Below are positions 43,337 through 51,486 of a stretch of DNA of 64,000 bases, piece after piece. The translations under genes and the position numbers were made by a program. Under the pieces are notes generated by a model that had not been told where the DNA came from, ran no database searches, and saw nothing but the letters and a program-made list of their open reading frames with translations. This DNA comes from Pseudomonadota bacterium (lineage in GTDB: Bacteria > Pseudomonadota > Gammaproteobacteria > Steroidobacterales > Woeseiaceae): the NCBI GenBank assembly GCA_027621915.1, contig JAQCAD010000008.1, positions 1-64,000 on the forward strand, written 5' to 3'. Every line of letters begins with the position of its first letter. Position 1 is the first letter of the stretch.

Positions 43337-43398
43337 TCGAGACGAATGGGTCAGTGCCAGCAATAAAATTGATGACTGTACTTTTTGACGAGACTCTA

Positions 43399-44793
43399 AT
43401 GAGAAAAATCGTAATTTTGTTCGCCTCCACACTGATGGTTTTCGCCGCGGCAACAGCGCAGGACGTCAACTCCGAACACGCCCGCAAGACGCTGGAGATC
43501 TACACTCGAATTATTGAAGTGGAGACGGCGAAGAATCTCGGCAACGTGCCGGAGGTGGCAAACTACCTGGCGAATGAGCTCATTGCTGCGGGATTTCCCG
43601 CAGGAGATGTTGAAGTGCTGCCAAATGGCGAGACAGCATCCCTGATTGCGAGATATCGCGGAGACGATTCGTCCGGCAGAGCGCCGATACTCTTACTGGG
43701 CCATATGGATGTCGTCGAAGCTCGCCCCGAAGACTGGGAGCGACCGCCATTCAAACTGACCAAAGACGAGACGTATTTCTACGCCCGAGGCACCATCGAC
43801 AATAAATTTGGTGTTGCACAGCTCACGTCGACCTTCATTCGCCTGATGAAAGAGGGATTTGTGCCCAACCGGGATCTGATTCTCGTGTTTTCCGGCGATG
43901 AAGAAAGCGGCATGGTCACGACCCGCCAGCTCGCCTACGAACGCGAAGACCTTGCCGAAGCAGAGTTCGCATTGAACTCCGACGCAGGTGGTGGTGACCT
44001 GAGCGTGGATGGCAAGGCGCTGGTCTACAACATCCAGGCTGCCGAGAAGACCTACGTCACGTGGGAGATGACGGTGCGCAATCCCGGCGGGCACAGTTCA
44101 AGACCGAGGCCGGACAACGCGATCTACGATCTGGCGAATGCGATCAGCAAGATACAGGCCCACCGCTTCCCGGTGCGCTGGAACCCGATGACGCTGGAAT
44201 TTTTCGAGGTGACGGGTTCACAAATGGGCGGCGAGCTCGGCGATGCGATGGTCCGGTTTGCGAGGAATCCTGAAGATAAAACTGCGTCGGATCGGCTCTC
44301 GGTCGAATCGTCTTACGTTGGCACCACGCGCACAACCTGCGTCGTCACGATGTTGCGAGCTGGTCATGCCGAAAATGCGTTGCCGCAATCCGCCACGGCC
44401 ACCGTTAATTGCCGAATCTTCGTCGGCGTACCCGCAGCCGATGTATTGAGAACGTTGCAACAGGTCGTCGGCAATGACGCGATCGAGTTCGAGGAAACCT
44501 ACGAACCCACTGAAAGCCCGGTTTCAGAATTACGCGAAGATGTTCGTGCCGCTATCAGTGAAGCGGTGCAAGGGCGTTACCCGGGCGTAAGAATGATCGC
44601 TTACATGGAATCGGGCGGAACCGACGGGATGCATTTTCGCAGGGCCGGAATTCCCACATGGGCGGCGAGCGGCATTTTCATGAATCCGGACGAAATGTTC
44701 GCTCACGGTCTCAATGAACGAGTCCCCATCAAAACCTTTTACGATGCGCTGGATCACTGGACGATCATCATTAAGGAACTGACGGGGGATTGA
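43399..44793 (+). CDS. Secreted M20/M28-type metallopeptidase
   Basis: Periplasmic di-zinc peptidase of 464 residues with a cleavable signal peptide (MRKIVILFAS to about residue 21, TAQDV). Active-site elements are His102-x-Asp104 (GHMDVV), Asp134 in GTIDNK, Glu168-Glu169 in SGDEESG, and MESGGTDGMHFR near the end. The lid domain holds NPGGHSSRP. DNK replaces the commoner DDK at the bridging aspartate region. It probably cleaves dipeptides or acyl-amino acids taken from outside. ATG 43399 is set by the signal peptide; the frame extends further upstream into the preceding gene without meaning. Confidence 0.88.
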   Translation: MRKIVILFASTLMVFAAATAQDVNSEHARKTLEIYTRIIEVETAKNLGNVPEVANYLANELIAAGFPAGDVEVLPNGETASLIARYRGDDSSGRAPILLLGHMDVVEARPEDWERPPFKLTKDETYFYARGTIDNKFGVAQLTSTFIRLMKEGFVPNRDLILVFSGDEESGMVTTRQLAYEREDLAEAEFALNSDAGGGDLSVDGKALVYNIQAAEKTYVTWEMTVRNPGGHSSRPRPDNAIYDLANAISKIQAHRFPVRWNPMTLEFFEVTGSQMGGELGDAMVRFARNPEDKTASDRLSVESSYVGTTRTTCVVTMLRAGHAENALPQSATATVNCRIFVGVPAADVLRTLQQVVGNDAIEFEETYEPTESPVSELREDVRAAISEAVQGRYPGVRMIAYMESGGTDGMHFRRAGIPTWAASGIFMNPDEMFAHGLNERVPIKTFYDALDHWTIIIKELTGD

Positions 44794-44870
44794 TTGCCTG
44801 AAGTAAATCAACCAGGTCATCCAATCGAATTCTTTTCGCCAGCCGGACGTGCCCGCAACCGGAGAAAGTA

Positions 44871-45398
44871 ATGAAAAAAGCGTGGAGCCTCGCGATACTG
44901 TTTGTCGCCGCATGCGTGCAACCAGACAACGCATCAAATTCAGGCGGTAGCAGTCCTCTCGATGGGGCATGGAAATTGGTCGCTTCCGAGGCAGTTTCGC
45001 CAAATGGCGAACGCTTTCCCGGCCACTCTCAGGAAAGCTTTCTACTGTTCGCAGGCGATTACTACAGCATGAACTGGGCGACAGGAACGTCGTCCGCACC
45101 ATTTTCCAGAGAGCCACTTCGACCGAATGACGCCGAAAAGGTAGCACGGTACAACACGCTTATTGTTAACGCCGGGCGATTTGACGTATCGGGCGGAGTG
45201 CTGACGATCCATCCTGATTTCGCGCTGGTACCAGAATACGTAGGTGGTCTCGGCGAATTTGACTACGTTCTGAGTGGCGATATGCTCGATCTCGAATGGC
45301 ATACGATCGAATCTGCTGACGGCACCCCTGATCCAAACACGGCTATCGGCGTGCGATTTCACTACAAGTTTGTACGTCGCCAGGCGGGGGCGCCGTAG
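44871..45398 (+). CDS. Lipocalin-like lipoprotein
   Basis: A 175-residue lipoprotein: signal with lipobox FVAAC (Cys15), a Gly/Ser/Asn linker and a domain starting with LDGAWKLVASEAVSPNG, the usual first strand of lipocalin-like domain proteins. YYSMNWATG and later YNTLIVNAGRFDVSGGVLTIHPDFALVPEYVG fit the beta-barrel pattern of that family. A small-ligand or storage role is only a guess. It is convergent with the NhaC gene. Confidence 0.7.
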   Translation: MKKAWSLAILFVAACVQPDNASNSGGSSPLDGAWKLVASEAVSPNGERFPGHSQESFLLFAGDYYSMNWATGTSSAPFSREPLRPNDAEKVARYNTLIVNAGRFDVSGGVLTIHPDFALVPEYVGGLGEFDYVLSGDMLDLEWHTIESADGTPDPNTAIGVRFHYKFVRRQAGAP

Positions 45399-45460
45399 AT
45401 TTTCAGATAGCTACCTTTTCTCGCGCAAAGCGAACAGGCTACTTGTATTGCGGTATTCAG

Positions 45461-46873
45461 TCAGGCGATGAAGCTGAATAGGAAAAAAGCGACGGTGGCA
45501 AACGCGGCTGCGACCATTGCATAAGGTAATTGTGTCCGCACGTGGTCGATATGGTCTGTGGCGGAAGCCATGGATGCCACCACTGTGGTATCGCTGATCG
45601 GCGATGCGTGATCGCCAAATATCGCGCCGGATATCGCGGCGCCGAGCAAGAGCGGTACAGGCAAGCCAAGCGTTGTCGCAATCGGAATCGCAATCGGAAT
45701 CATGATCGCAAATGTGCCCCAGCTTGAGCCAACAGAGAACGCGATGAACGACGATGTAATGAAAATGAGTGGCGCAAGGAGTGGCGTAGGGATCGCGTCT
45801 CCAACAGCGGTGGCCACGTAGAGCCCGGTGCCCAGCAGGTTGGCAACGTCGCCCAGTGCGAGTGCTAACAGTAGTATCGTTGAGATCGGTAACAGGCCAC
45901 CTGCGCCCTTCATGAAAATTCTCATGAGCTCATTCACAGAGCTGGTGCCCTTCGACAAGATCATGATCCAGGAAACCAGAAGCGCGAAGCTGACAGACCA
46001 GAGTATAGACACCGATCCGGAGCCCTCAATGATGTTGCCATCACCGGTAATGTAGAGACCGACCGGCATCATCAGGATCATCGCCATAATCGGTAGCACC
46101 ATCAGCATCGCCGATGGAATCTGCCCAGGCTTGTCGACAATTACCTCGGCAGAAATATCAACCATGGGCGTTGCGTCCGGCCAGAGAACTTCGCCCGCTT
46201 GCGTTCGTTCTTCGGCTTTCTTCATCGGTCCGATATTGATGTTTTTCCAAATAACGACGGCGGACAAAACAATTGCGGCAATGGCGTAGAAGTTATAAGG
46301 AATGGAAGCGATAAAGGTTTCCAGCGGGTTCTCGACTCCTGTCGATGCGATCAGGCCAATGATGACTGCACCCCAGGCGTTCAGAGGAATCATCACGCAT
46401 ACCGGTGCCGATGTTGCATCAATCAGGTAGGCAAGCTTCTCCCGAGAGACTTTATATCGATCGAATAGTGGTCGACTGACTGAGCCGGCGACGAGCAACG
46501 TGATATTGGATTCAATAAAGATCACGAGGCCCGTGACCCAGGCAAGAATCTGTGCACGAAAGCCATTGTGGACCCAACGCCGTGTTTCCAGGAAGTGTAC
46601 AAAGCCGCGGACTCCGCCCGAGTGCTCGATGGTTGCGATCAGCGAACCGATAATCAGCGTGAAGATCAGGACGCGCGTATCACCCGGATCAGAAAACACA
46701 TTGACTATGCCGTCCAGTCCGGCGGTAACACCGGTCAGCGGATTGAAGCCGTTCAATAGCGTGAAGCCCATCCAGATGCCTGCAAACAGTGACAGAATTA
46801 CCTGCTTGCTCCAGATCGCAAGGACAATGGCGATGATTGGTGGCAGTACGGAATACCAGCTTGGATCGGTCAT
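45461..46873 (-). CDS. NhaC-family Na+/H+ antiporter or amino-acid exchanger (copy 1)
   Basis: Inner-membrane transporter of the NhaC superfamily, 470 residues with eleven or twelve helices. Characteristic segments are FIESNITLLVAGSVSRPLFD, IDATSAPVCVMIPLNAWG, FSVGSSWGTFAIMIPIA and IFGDHASPISDTTVVASM. The family contains Na+/H+ and malate-Na+/lactate exchangers, so substrate is uncertain. The paired occurrence with a similar gene at 51.5 kb, around a gamma-glutamyltransferase, suggests Na+-linked amino-acid or dicarboxylate uptake. The next gene upstream is a 2OG-Fe(II) oxygenase, 55 nt away on the same strand. Confidence 0.87.
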   Translation of the reverse strand: MTDPSWYSVLPPIIAIVLAIWSKQVILSLFAGIWMGFTLLNGFNPLTGVTAGLDGIVNVFSDPGDTRVLIFTLIIGSLIATIEHSGGVRGFVHFLETRRWVHNGFRAQILAWVTGLVIFIESNITLLVAGSVSRPLFDRYKVSREKLAYLIDATSAPVCVMIPLNAWGAVIIGLIASTGVENPLETFIASIPYNFYAIAAIVLSAVVIWKNINIGPMKKAEERTQAGEVLWPDATPMVDISAEVIVDKPGQIPSAMLMVLPIMAMILMMPVGLYITGDGNIIEGSGSVSILWSVSFALLVSWIMILSKGTSSVNELMRIFMKGAGGLLPISTILLLALALGDVANLLGTGLYVATAVGDAIPTPLLAPLIFITSSFIAFSVGSSWGTFAIMIPIAIPIATTLGLPVPLLLGAAISGAIFGDHASPISDTTVVASMASATDHIDHVRTQLPYAMVAAAFATVAFFLFSFIA

Positions 46874-46928
46874 AGTCTGTTCTTGTTGTTATCAGGACGA
46901 CCCCGACTGTAATGCAACAGCGTCGTTT

Positions 46929-48026
46929 TTACGATTTTTCCAGCGGTGACTCGACTGCATAATCGTCGCCATAGAATTTGCTCGTGCTTTTCGTGTGGAA
47001 CGTGATGGCCTTGACCGGGTCGTATTTCGGCTTGCCCAGCCCAGGTAACACTTCGAGAATTTCCTCCTCCCAGACGTAAACTGCCAGAGGAAAAGATATC
47101 CGCGCCGTATCCAGATGAGACCCGTCCAGCGGTTTCCCAACGCGGTGGGACGTTGATGGCAATCGGTCATTGGAAATGCGTTGCATGTAGTCGCCCGTGT
47201 TAATAATGATCGATCCTTCGGGCGCATCCAGGCGAACCCATTTCTGGTTGTGATGATTCCAGACCTGAAGGCCGCTGACCTTTGCGGCGGGCAGTATGGT
47301 GAAGAGATCGACATCTTCATGGCCCAGCAATCGTCCGGCGCCGGAATCACCGCCGACCTGTTTCATCGGTGGGTAATAGTTAAGGCGCAAACCGAAATTC
47401 GTGTCCGTCAGTTTTTTATCGTAACTGTGCGGGTCGCAACCGAGTCCCTCGAACATTGCCTGCGTGATCGGTTTGAATAATTTCTCGTGTGCCGTCGCAA
47501 GTTCTCTGAATATTGGTTCGTACCTGATGTCGGGCCAGAAGTCTTCGGGCCGAAATTCACCGAATCTCTTCTGTGGCATGTTGAAGGCACGGCGACACCA
47601 GACCCATCCCTCGACGAGATCCGGATGAATGTCGCTTGTTTCTCTAATCGGGAAGTATCCCTGGCTGACGGAACCGAAGCGTTTCGCCCGATAACGCATC
47701 TTGTCTTTCATCGAAGTGCCGTTGAACAGCTCTTCAGTACGATCGTTCATTTCATCGTAAAGAGATTTGTCGACGCCGTGGCCTGTCAGAACCGAAAAGC
47801 CAATATCCTGAACGGCGGCGCCAAACTCTTCAGCAAAGACCTTCCGGTCACGTGCATTTCCATTGAGATAGCGACCGAAATCGAATGTTTGAATCTGGTA
47901 GTCAGTATCAAATTCGTCAGCGTCGTTCTCCGCCAGGCGATACGTATGACTCTTTTTTACCTGGTCGTAGCGAATGAAGTCCTGATTGACTGCCTCTTTG
48001 ATCGCGCGGGTGTCGGGCTCGCTCAT
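46929..48026 (-). CDS. 2-oxoglutarate/Fe(II)-dependent oxygenase (isopenicillin N synthase-like)
   Basis: Non-haem iron oxygenase of 365 residues. The facial triad is His236-x-Asp238 (GHEDVDLF) and His294 (TSHRVG), with Arg in ARISFPL as the 2-oxoglutarate carboxylate ligand. The N-terminal DIOX_N region carries VQDIGFSVLTGHGVD. Family members hydroxylate or desaturate amino acids and small metabolites. Placement just before an NhaC-type transporter on the same strand hints that the transporter imports the substrate. The exact substrate cannot be read from the sequence. Confidence 0.88.
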   Translation of the reverse strand: MSEPDTRAIKEAVNQDFIRYDQVKKSHTYRLAENDADEFDTDYQIQTFDFGRYLNGNARDRKVFAEEFGAAVQDIGFSVLTGHGVDKSLYDEMNDRTEELFNGTSMKDKMRYRAKRFGSVSQGYFPIRETSDIHPDLVEGWVWCRRAFNMPQKRFGEFRPEDFWPDIRYEPIFRELATAHEKLFKPITQAMFEGLGCDPHSYDKKLTDTNFGLRLNYYPPMKQVGGDSGAGRLLGHEDVDLFTILPAAKVSGLQVWNHHNQKWVRLDAPEGSIIINTGDYMQRISNDRLPSTSHRVGKPLDGSHLDTARISFPLAVYVWEEEILEVLPGLGKPKYDPVKAITFHTKSTSKFYGDDYAVESPLEKS

Positions 48027-48118
48027 GTAGATTCTCTTACTACGTGAATCGTATCGATGCCTAGCGTATCAGAAGACGCTTCGACGTACGCTCTGGAACT
48101 AACCGTCGCTTCGGCAAA

Positions 48119-48571
48119 TCAAGGGTAAATGCGATAATTGTACTGCGGAACAAATACGTCGTAGTGAGGCTGCAGGAAAGCGACGATGTCGATGAGTTCC
48201 TGAACTGTCATATATCCGTTGTACACTGGCATTCTCGATTGGCCGTCATTCGTGATGACTTCCAGTGGATATCCCCTGGCCAGTTTGTGCGACGGGTTTA
48301 TGATTGATGTCACCAGTTCGCCATATGTTTTAACCCGCGTAACTTTGCCGCCCAATTCCACAAACGGCGGCGCCGTTCCTGTGAGTGCAGGCAACTCCTC
48401 GCCGACGACTGTATGGCACTCGTGGCAATGCATGTAAACGAACGCCTCCCTTCCGCTCATGGCATTCCCGGGCGGCAGGCTGAAGCCTTTCTCTGACATT
48501 CGGTCAGCTTCACAGGCGGCTAGTAGCAAAACGGCGAAAATTATAAAAGTGGTTGAGATCGATCGTGTCAT
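48119..48571 (-). CDS. c-type cytochrome lipoprotein
   Basis: A 150-residue monohaem protein. The lipobox LLAAC (Cys20) anchors it in the membrane facing the periplasm. Haem binds through Cys49-His-Glu-Cys52-His53, with Met114 in SRMPVYNGY as the probable distal ligand. MTVQELIDIVAFLQPHY is the usual C-terminal helix of class I cytochromes. It could pass electrons from a periplasmic dehydrogenase to an oxidase; no partner oxidase is next to it. The gene ends 92 nt before the oxygenase start on the same strand. Confidence 0.88.
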   Translation of the reverse strand: MTRSISTTFIIFAVLLLAACEADRMSEKGFSLPPGNAMSGREAFVYMHCHECHTVVGEELPALTGTAPPFVELGGKVTRVKTYGELVTSIINPSHKLARGYPLEVITNDGQSRMPVYNGYMTVQELIDIVAFLQPHYDVFVPQYNYRIYP

Positions 48572-48815
48572 GACGCACCCCGTCTATCGGACTACTTCCA
48601 TTGGTAACACAGGGTCCGGGATATCACGATCAGGGAAAACCGCAACGACGCAGCAGGATTCGTGACAGGACGGGTATTTTCCCGCCCGGCAAAATCGACG
48701 TCAAAAACGTGAAATTGTCCTCGACATCGCCTAGGATTGCCCGCCGCGGTTGGGCCCCAATGGCAGTTTGCCTGGCGCAGCTGATTTCCCATGTTGGTTT
48801 TGGAGGTTTGGGTTC

Positions 48816-49541
48816 ATGTTAAAGATTGGTAATTTCGTTGCTGTTTTCCTGATGATGTCGGGTGTGGCCTTTGGTCAGGCATCTCAGGCGGTCGTAGAAG
48901 AAAGCCCGTGGTCAGGTGCTTTTTCGCTGGGCTATCTGAGTACATCCGGCAATACGGACACGACAAGTTACAGCACAAAATTCAATGTCGGATTCCTGAG
49001 TGGAGATTGGGCGCATGCATTCAACGCAGCCGCGAATGGGGCCGATGACACAGGTGCGGCTACTGCCGAAGCTTTTCAGGCTGGTTGGAAGTCCGAGTAC
49101 AATTTTACCGCACACGACTTCATCTTCGGCACGATCGACTGGCGCAAAGATCGTTTCAGTGGCGTCGATAAACAGTTAACCGAGGCTGTCAGCTATGGTC
49201 GTCGACTGCTCGATACACCGAAACATTTGTTGAGCGCAGGCCTTGGTGTCGGTTACCGACAGGCGGATCTTTCGGATGGAACGAGTGAAAGCGGTGTTAT
49301 CGGCCGCGGCAGTATCGACTACAGCTGGAAATTCAGCGAGACGGCGGGCTTCGATGAGCACATCGTCGTTGAATCAGGATCAGACAATACCTATTTCGAA
49401 TCAGTCAGCGCAGTTCGCGCAAAATTGATCAACGATTTCGCGCTGGTTCTGTCTTACACCATTAAACAGAACTCTGACGTGCCGGTTGGCAACGAAAAGA
49501 CAGACAAGTTGAGCGCCATTTCCATCGAATACGCGTTCTAG
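48816..49541 (+). CDS. DUF481 outer-membrane protein (YdiY-like)
   Basis: A 241-residue beta-barrel-type outer-membrane protein of DUF481, the family of salt-induced YdiY. It has a signal peptide (about 1-21, ending in VAFGQA), then alternating strands such as FSLGYLSTSGNTDTTSYS and VESGSDNTYFESVSAVRAKL, ending in SIEYAF with a C-terminal Phe as expected for BAM insertion. GGAGG lies 9 nt before ATG 48816. The last 4 nt overlap the end of the convergent ggt gene. Confidence 0.87.
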   Translation: MLKIGNFVAVFLMMSGVAFGQASQAVVEESPWSGAFSLGYLSTSGNTDTTSYSTKFNVGFLSGDWAHAFNAAANGADDTGAATAEAFQAGWKSEYNFTAHDFIFGTIDWRKDRFSGVDKQLTEAVSYGRRLLDTPKHLLSAGLGVGYRQADLSDGTSESGVIGRGSIDYSWKFSETAGFDEHIVVESGSDNTYFESVSAVRAKLINDFALVLSYTIKQNSDVPVGNEKTDKLSAISIEYAF

Positions 49542-51250
49542 TAGGCGATCGCACCGCCATCTTCCGCTCGCGGGTCGGCTGCGCCGGATAACACGCCGGA
49601 TTGCGGGTCTCGGTAGACGCCCATCGCCATGCCGATACCCCGGGTCTCACGAACGGCGTGACCTTTCTGTTCGTAAAGACGCAGCGTGTCGGCTGAGAAT
49701 GATCCGGATTCGATGAGCGTGCTGTCTGGCAGCCATTGATGGTGGATTCGTGGCGCGTCAATGGCGCGGGCGATGTTCATATCGAAATCGATTACGTTCA
49801 GGATCGTTTGCAAGCTGATGTTGATAATCGTCCGACCGCCAGGTGAGCCAGTGGCAAACACCGGGACACCGTCTTTAGCGACGACTGTTGGTGTCATGCT
49901 GGAGAGCATTCGCTGTTCCGGCCTGATCTGGTTGGCTTCTGTACCAATCGTGCCGCGCTCGTTAGTGACTCCCGGTTGCGCGTTAAAGTCACCCATTTCG
50001 TTGTTCAACAGAAAGCCGGCACCATCTACAACAATTTTGCTTCCATAACCGTTTTCCAGCGTGTAGGTCAGTGAGACCATGTTGCCGGATTTGTCGACGA
50101 CAGAAAAATGCGTGGTCTCGTCACTTTCGTATGGCTGCGCAAATCGTGCCGGATCACTTTCGGACGCCGCGTGCATCACTATTGTGGCGCGCTGCCGCTC
50201 TGCATGTTCTTTTGACATGAGGGTAGCGACCGGAACATCTTCATTGAAATCGGTATCGCCCAGGAAATTGGCTCGGTCGGCATAAGAGCGCCGCATGGCT
50301 TCTGTCAGTAAGTGCAAATACAACGCCGAGTTGTGACCGATTTCTTTCAGATCGAAACCTTCAAGTATGTTGAGCATTTGCACGAGCCCGACACCACCGG
50401 AACTCGGCAACGGCATGCTGACGATGTCGTAACCACGATAGTTGCCGCGGATGGGTTCGCGCTCCTTTGCCTCGTATTTTGCCAGGTCTTCCAGCGTGAT
50501 GATCCCGCCGTTGGCCGCCATATAACTGGCAATCATGCGCGCCGTCTCGCCTTTGTAAAAACCGTCCTTGCCCTGCGTCTGAATTCGCTCAAGTGTTGCA
50601 GCAAGGTCCGGCTGTTTCCAAATGTCGCCGGGCTCGTAAAAGGATCCGTCATCTTTCAGAAAGACTTTGCCGGAGCTCGGGTACATCTCCCAGTAATTGT
50701 TTAATCGTTTGAACGAATCGGAAAGACTCCAGCTGAGTGGCATGCCATCGCGCGCGAGATCGATGGCTGGCTGTAACAGAACTTCCCATTCCAGAGATCC
50801 GAAACGCCGATGCGCGAGCTCCATTCCGGCGACGGTACCCGGCACGCCGATTGCTAGAATGCCGGCGTGGTTGGAATTGTCACGAACGTTTCCATCGTCG
50901 TCGAGATACATCGTTTTGGTTGACGCCAGCGGTGCTTTTTCGCGGAAATCAAAAGCCGTCGCTTCACCATCGGCGCCGTGATAAATCATGAATCCACCGC
51001 CGCCGATGTTACCCGCGGATGGATATGTTACTGCCATCGCAAATGCGGTGGCGATTGCGGCATCCACGGCATTTCCGCCTTTCTTAAGGATGTTGACGCC
51101 GACTTCGGACGCGATTCGTGACGACGACGAGACGACACCATGATTGCCGCGGACCGGAAAGCGGCTCGTGGCGTCGGCGCTGATCGTTCCAAGCAGGACG
51201 ATCGTCGCTAAGATCGTGACAAGGAAATTACTAATCTGGCGTCGTTTCAC
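49538..51250 (-). CDS. ggt: Gamma-glutamyltransferase
   Basis: Periplasmic self-processing N-terminal-nucleophile enzyme that hydrolyses glutathione and other gamma-glutamyl compounds. The 570-residue precursor has a signal peptide (KRRQISNFLV to about residue 28). The catalytic Thr379 sits at the autocleavage site in ETTHFSVVD. PGGRTIINI and LLNNEMGDF are further hallmarks. The GTG at 51250 is chosen since it begins right before the signal peptide; the upstream frame starts with TTG inside a repeat-rich stretch. Products, glutamate and cysteinylglycine or oxoproline, would suit the HyuA-type gene and M20 peptidases in the window. Confidence 0.9.
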   Translation of the reverse strand: MKRRQISNFLVTILATIVLLGTISADATSRFPVRGNHGVVSSSSRIASEVGVNILKKGGNAVDAAIATAFAMAVTYPSAGNIGGGGFMIYHGADGEATAFDFREKAPLASTKTMYLDDDGNVRDNSNHAGILAIGVPGTVAGMELAHRRFGSLEWEVLLQPAIDLARDGMPLSWSLSDSFKRLNNYWEMYPSSGKVFLKDDGSFYEPGDIWKQPDLAATLERIQTQGKDGFYKGETARMIASYMAANGGIITLEDLAKYEAKEREPIRGNYRGYDIVSMPLPSSGGVGLVQMLNILEGFDLKEIGHNSALYLHLLTEAMRRSYADRANFLGDTDFNEDVPVATLMSKEHAERQRATIVMHAASESDPARFAQPYESDETTHFSVVDKSGNMVSLTYTLENGYGSKIVVDGAGFLLNNEMGDFNAQPGVTNERGTIGTEANQIRPEQRMLSSMTPTVVAKDGVPVFATGSPGGRTIINISLQTILNVIDFDMNIARAIDAPRIHHQWLPDSTLIESGSFSADTLRLYEQKGHAVRETRGIGMAMGVYRDPQSGVLSGAADPRAEDGGAIAY

Positions 51251-51337
51251 TGTTAGAGGCTCGCAGTCTGGATCCGGATTGCTAAACAAGCCGCGAATAC
51301 TACCCCACAAAAACCGCAACGCCCAAAAAAGAAAAAA

Positions 51338-51479
51338 GGGGTCGGATCCAATTTACAGTGGGGCGCGAAACTGCGGAAATCGATGAAAACCGGATCCGAC
51401 CCCCTTTTTGGTGGCCGAAATTTCCCCTATGTGGCGGATTAGTATAGGTTCATTCATCCGGGAAACTGGATCCGACCCC
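51338..51479. repeat. GGGGTCGGATCC repeat block with inverted copies
   Basis: Three copies of the 12-nt motif: GGGGTCGGATCC at 51338-51349 and its reverse complement at 51392-51403 and 51468-51479. A-run and T-run flanks (about 51332-51337 and 51405-51409) extend the first pair into a long hairpin-capable inverted repeat. The last copy ends 7 nt before the NhaC start codon. It is a variant of the GGGGTCAGAGCCC elements seen at 12.5 and 29.5 kb. Confidence 0.85.
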
Positions 51480-51486
51480 TCTATAT

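Noticed and set aside
12478-51479. Short CRISPR-like array from the GGGGTC repeats
   Set aside because: Copies are few, irregularly spaced and in mixed orientation, with no spacer periodicity and no cas genes.
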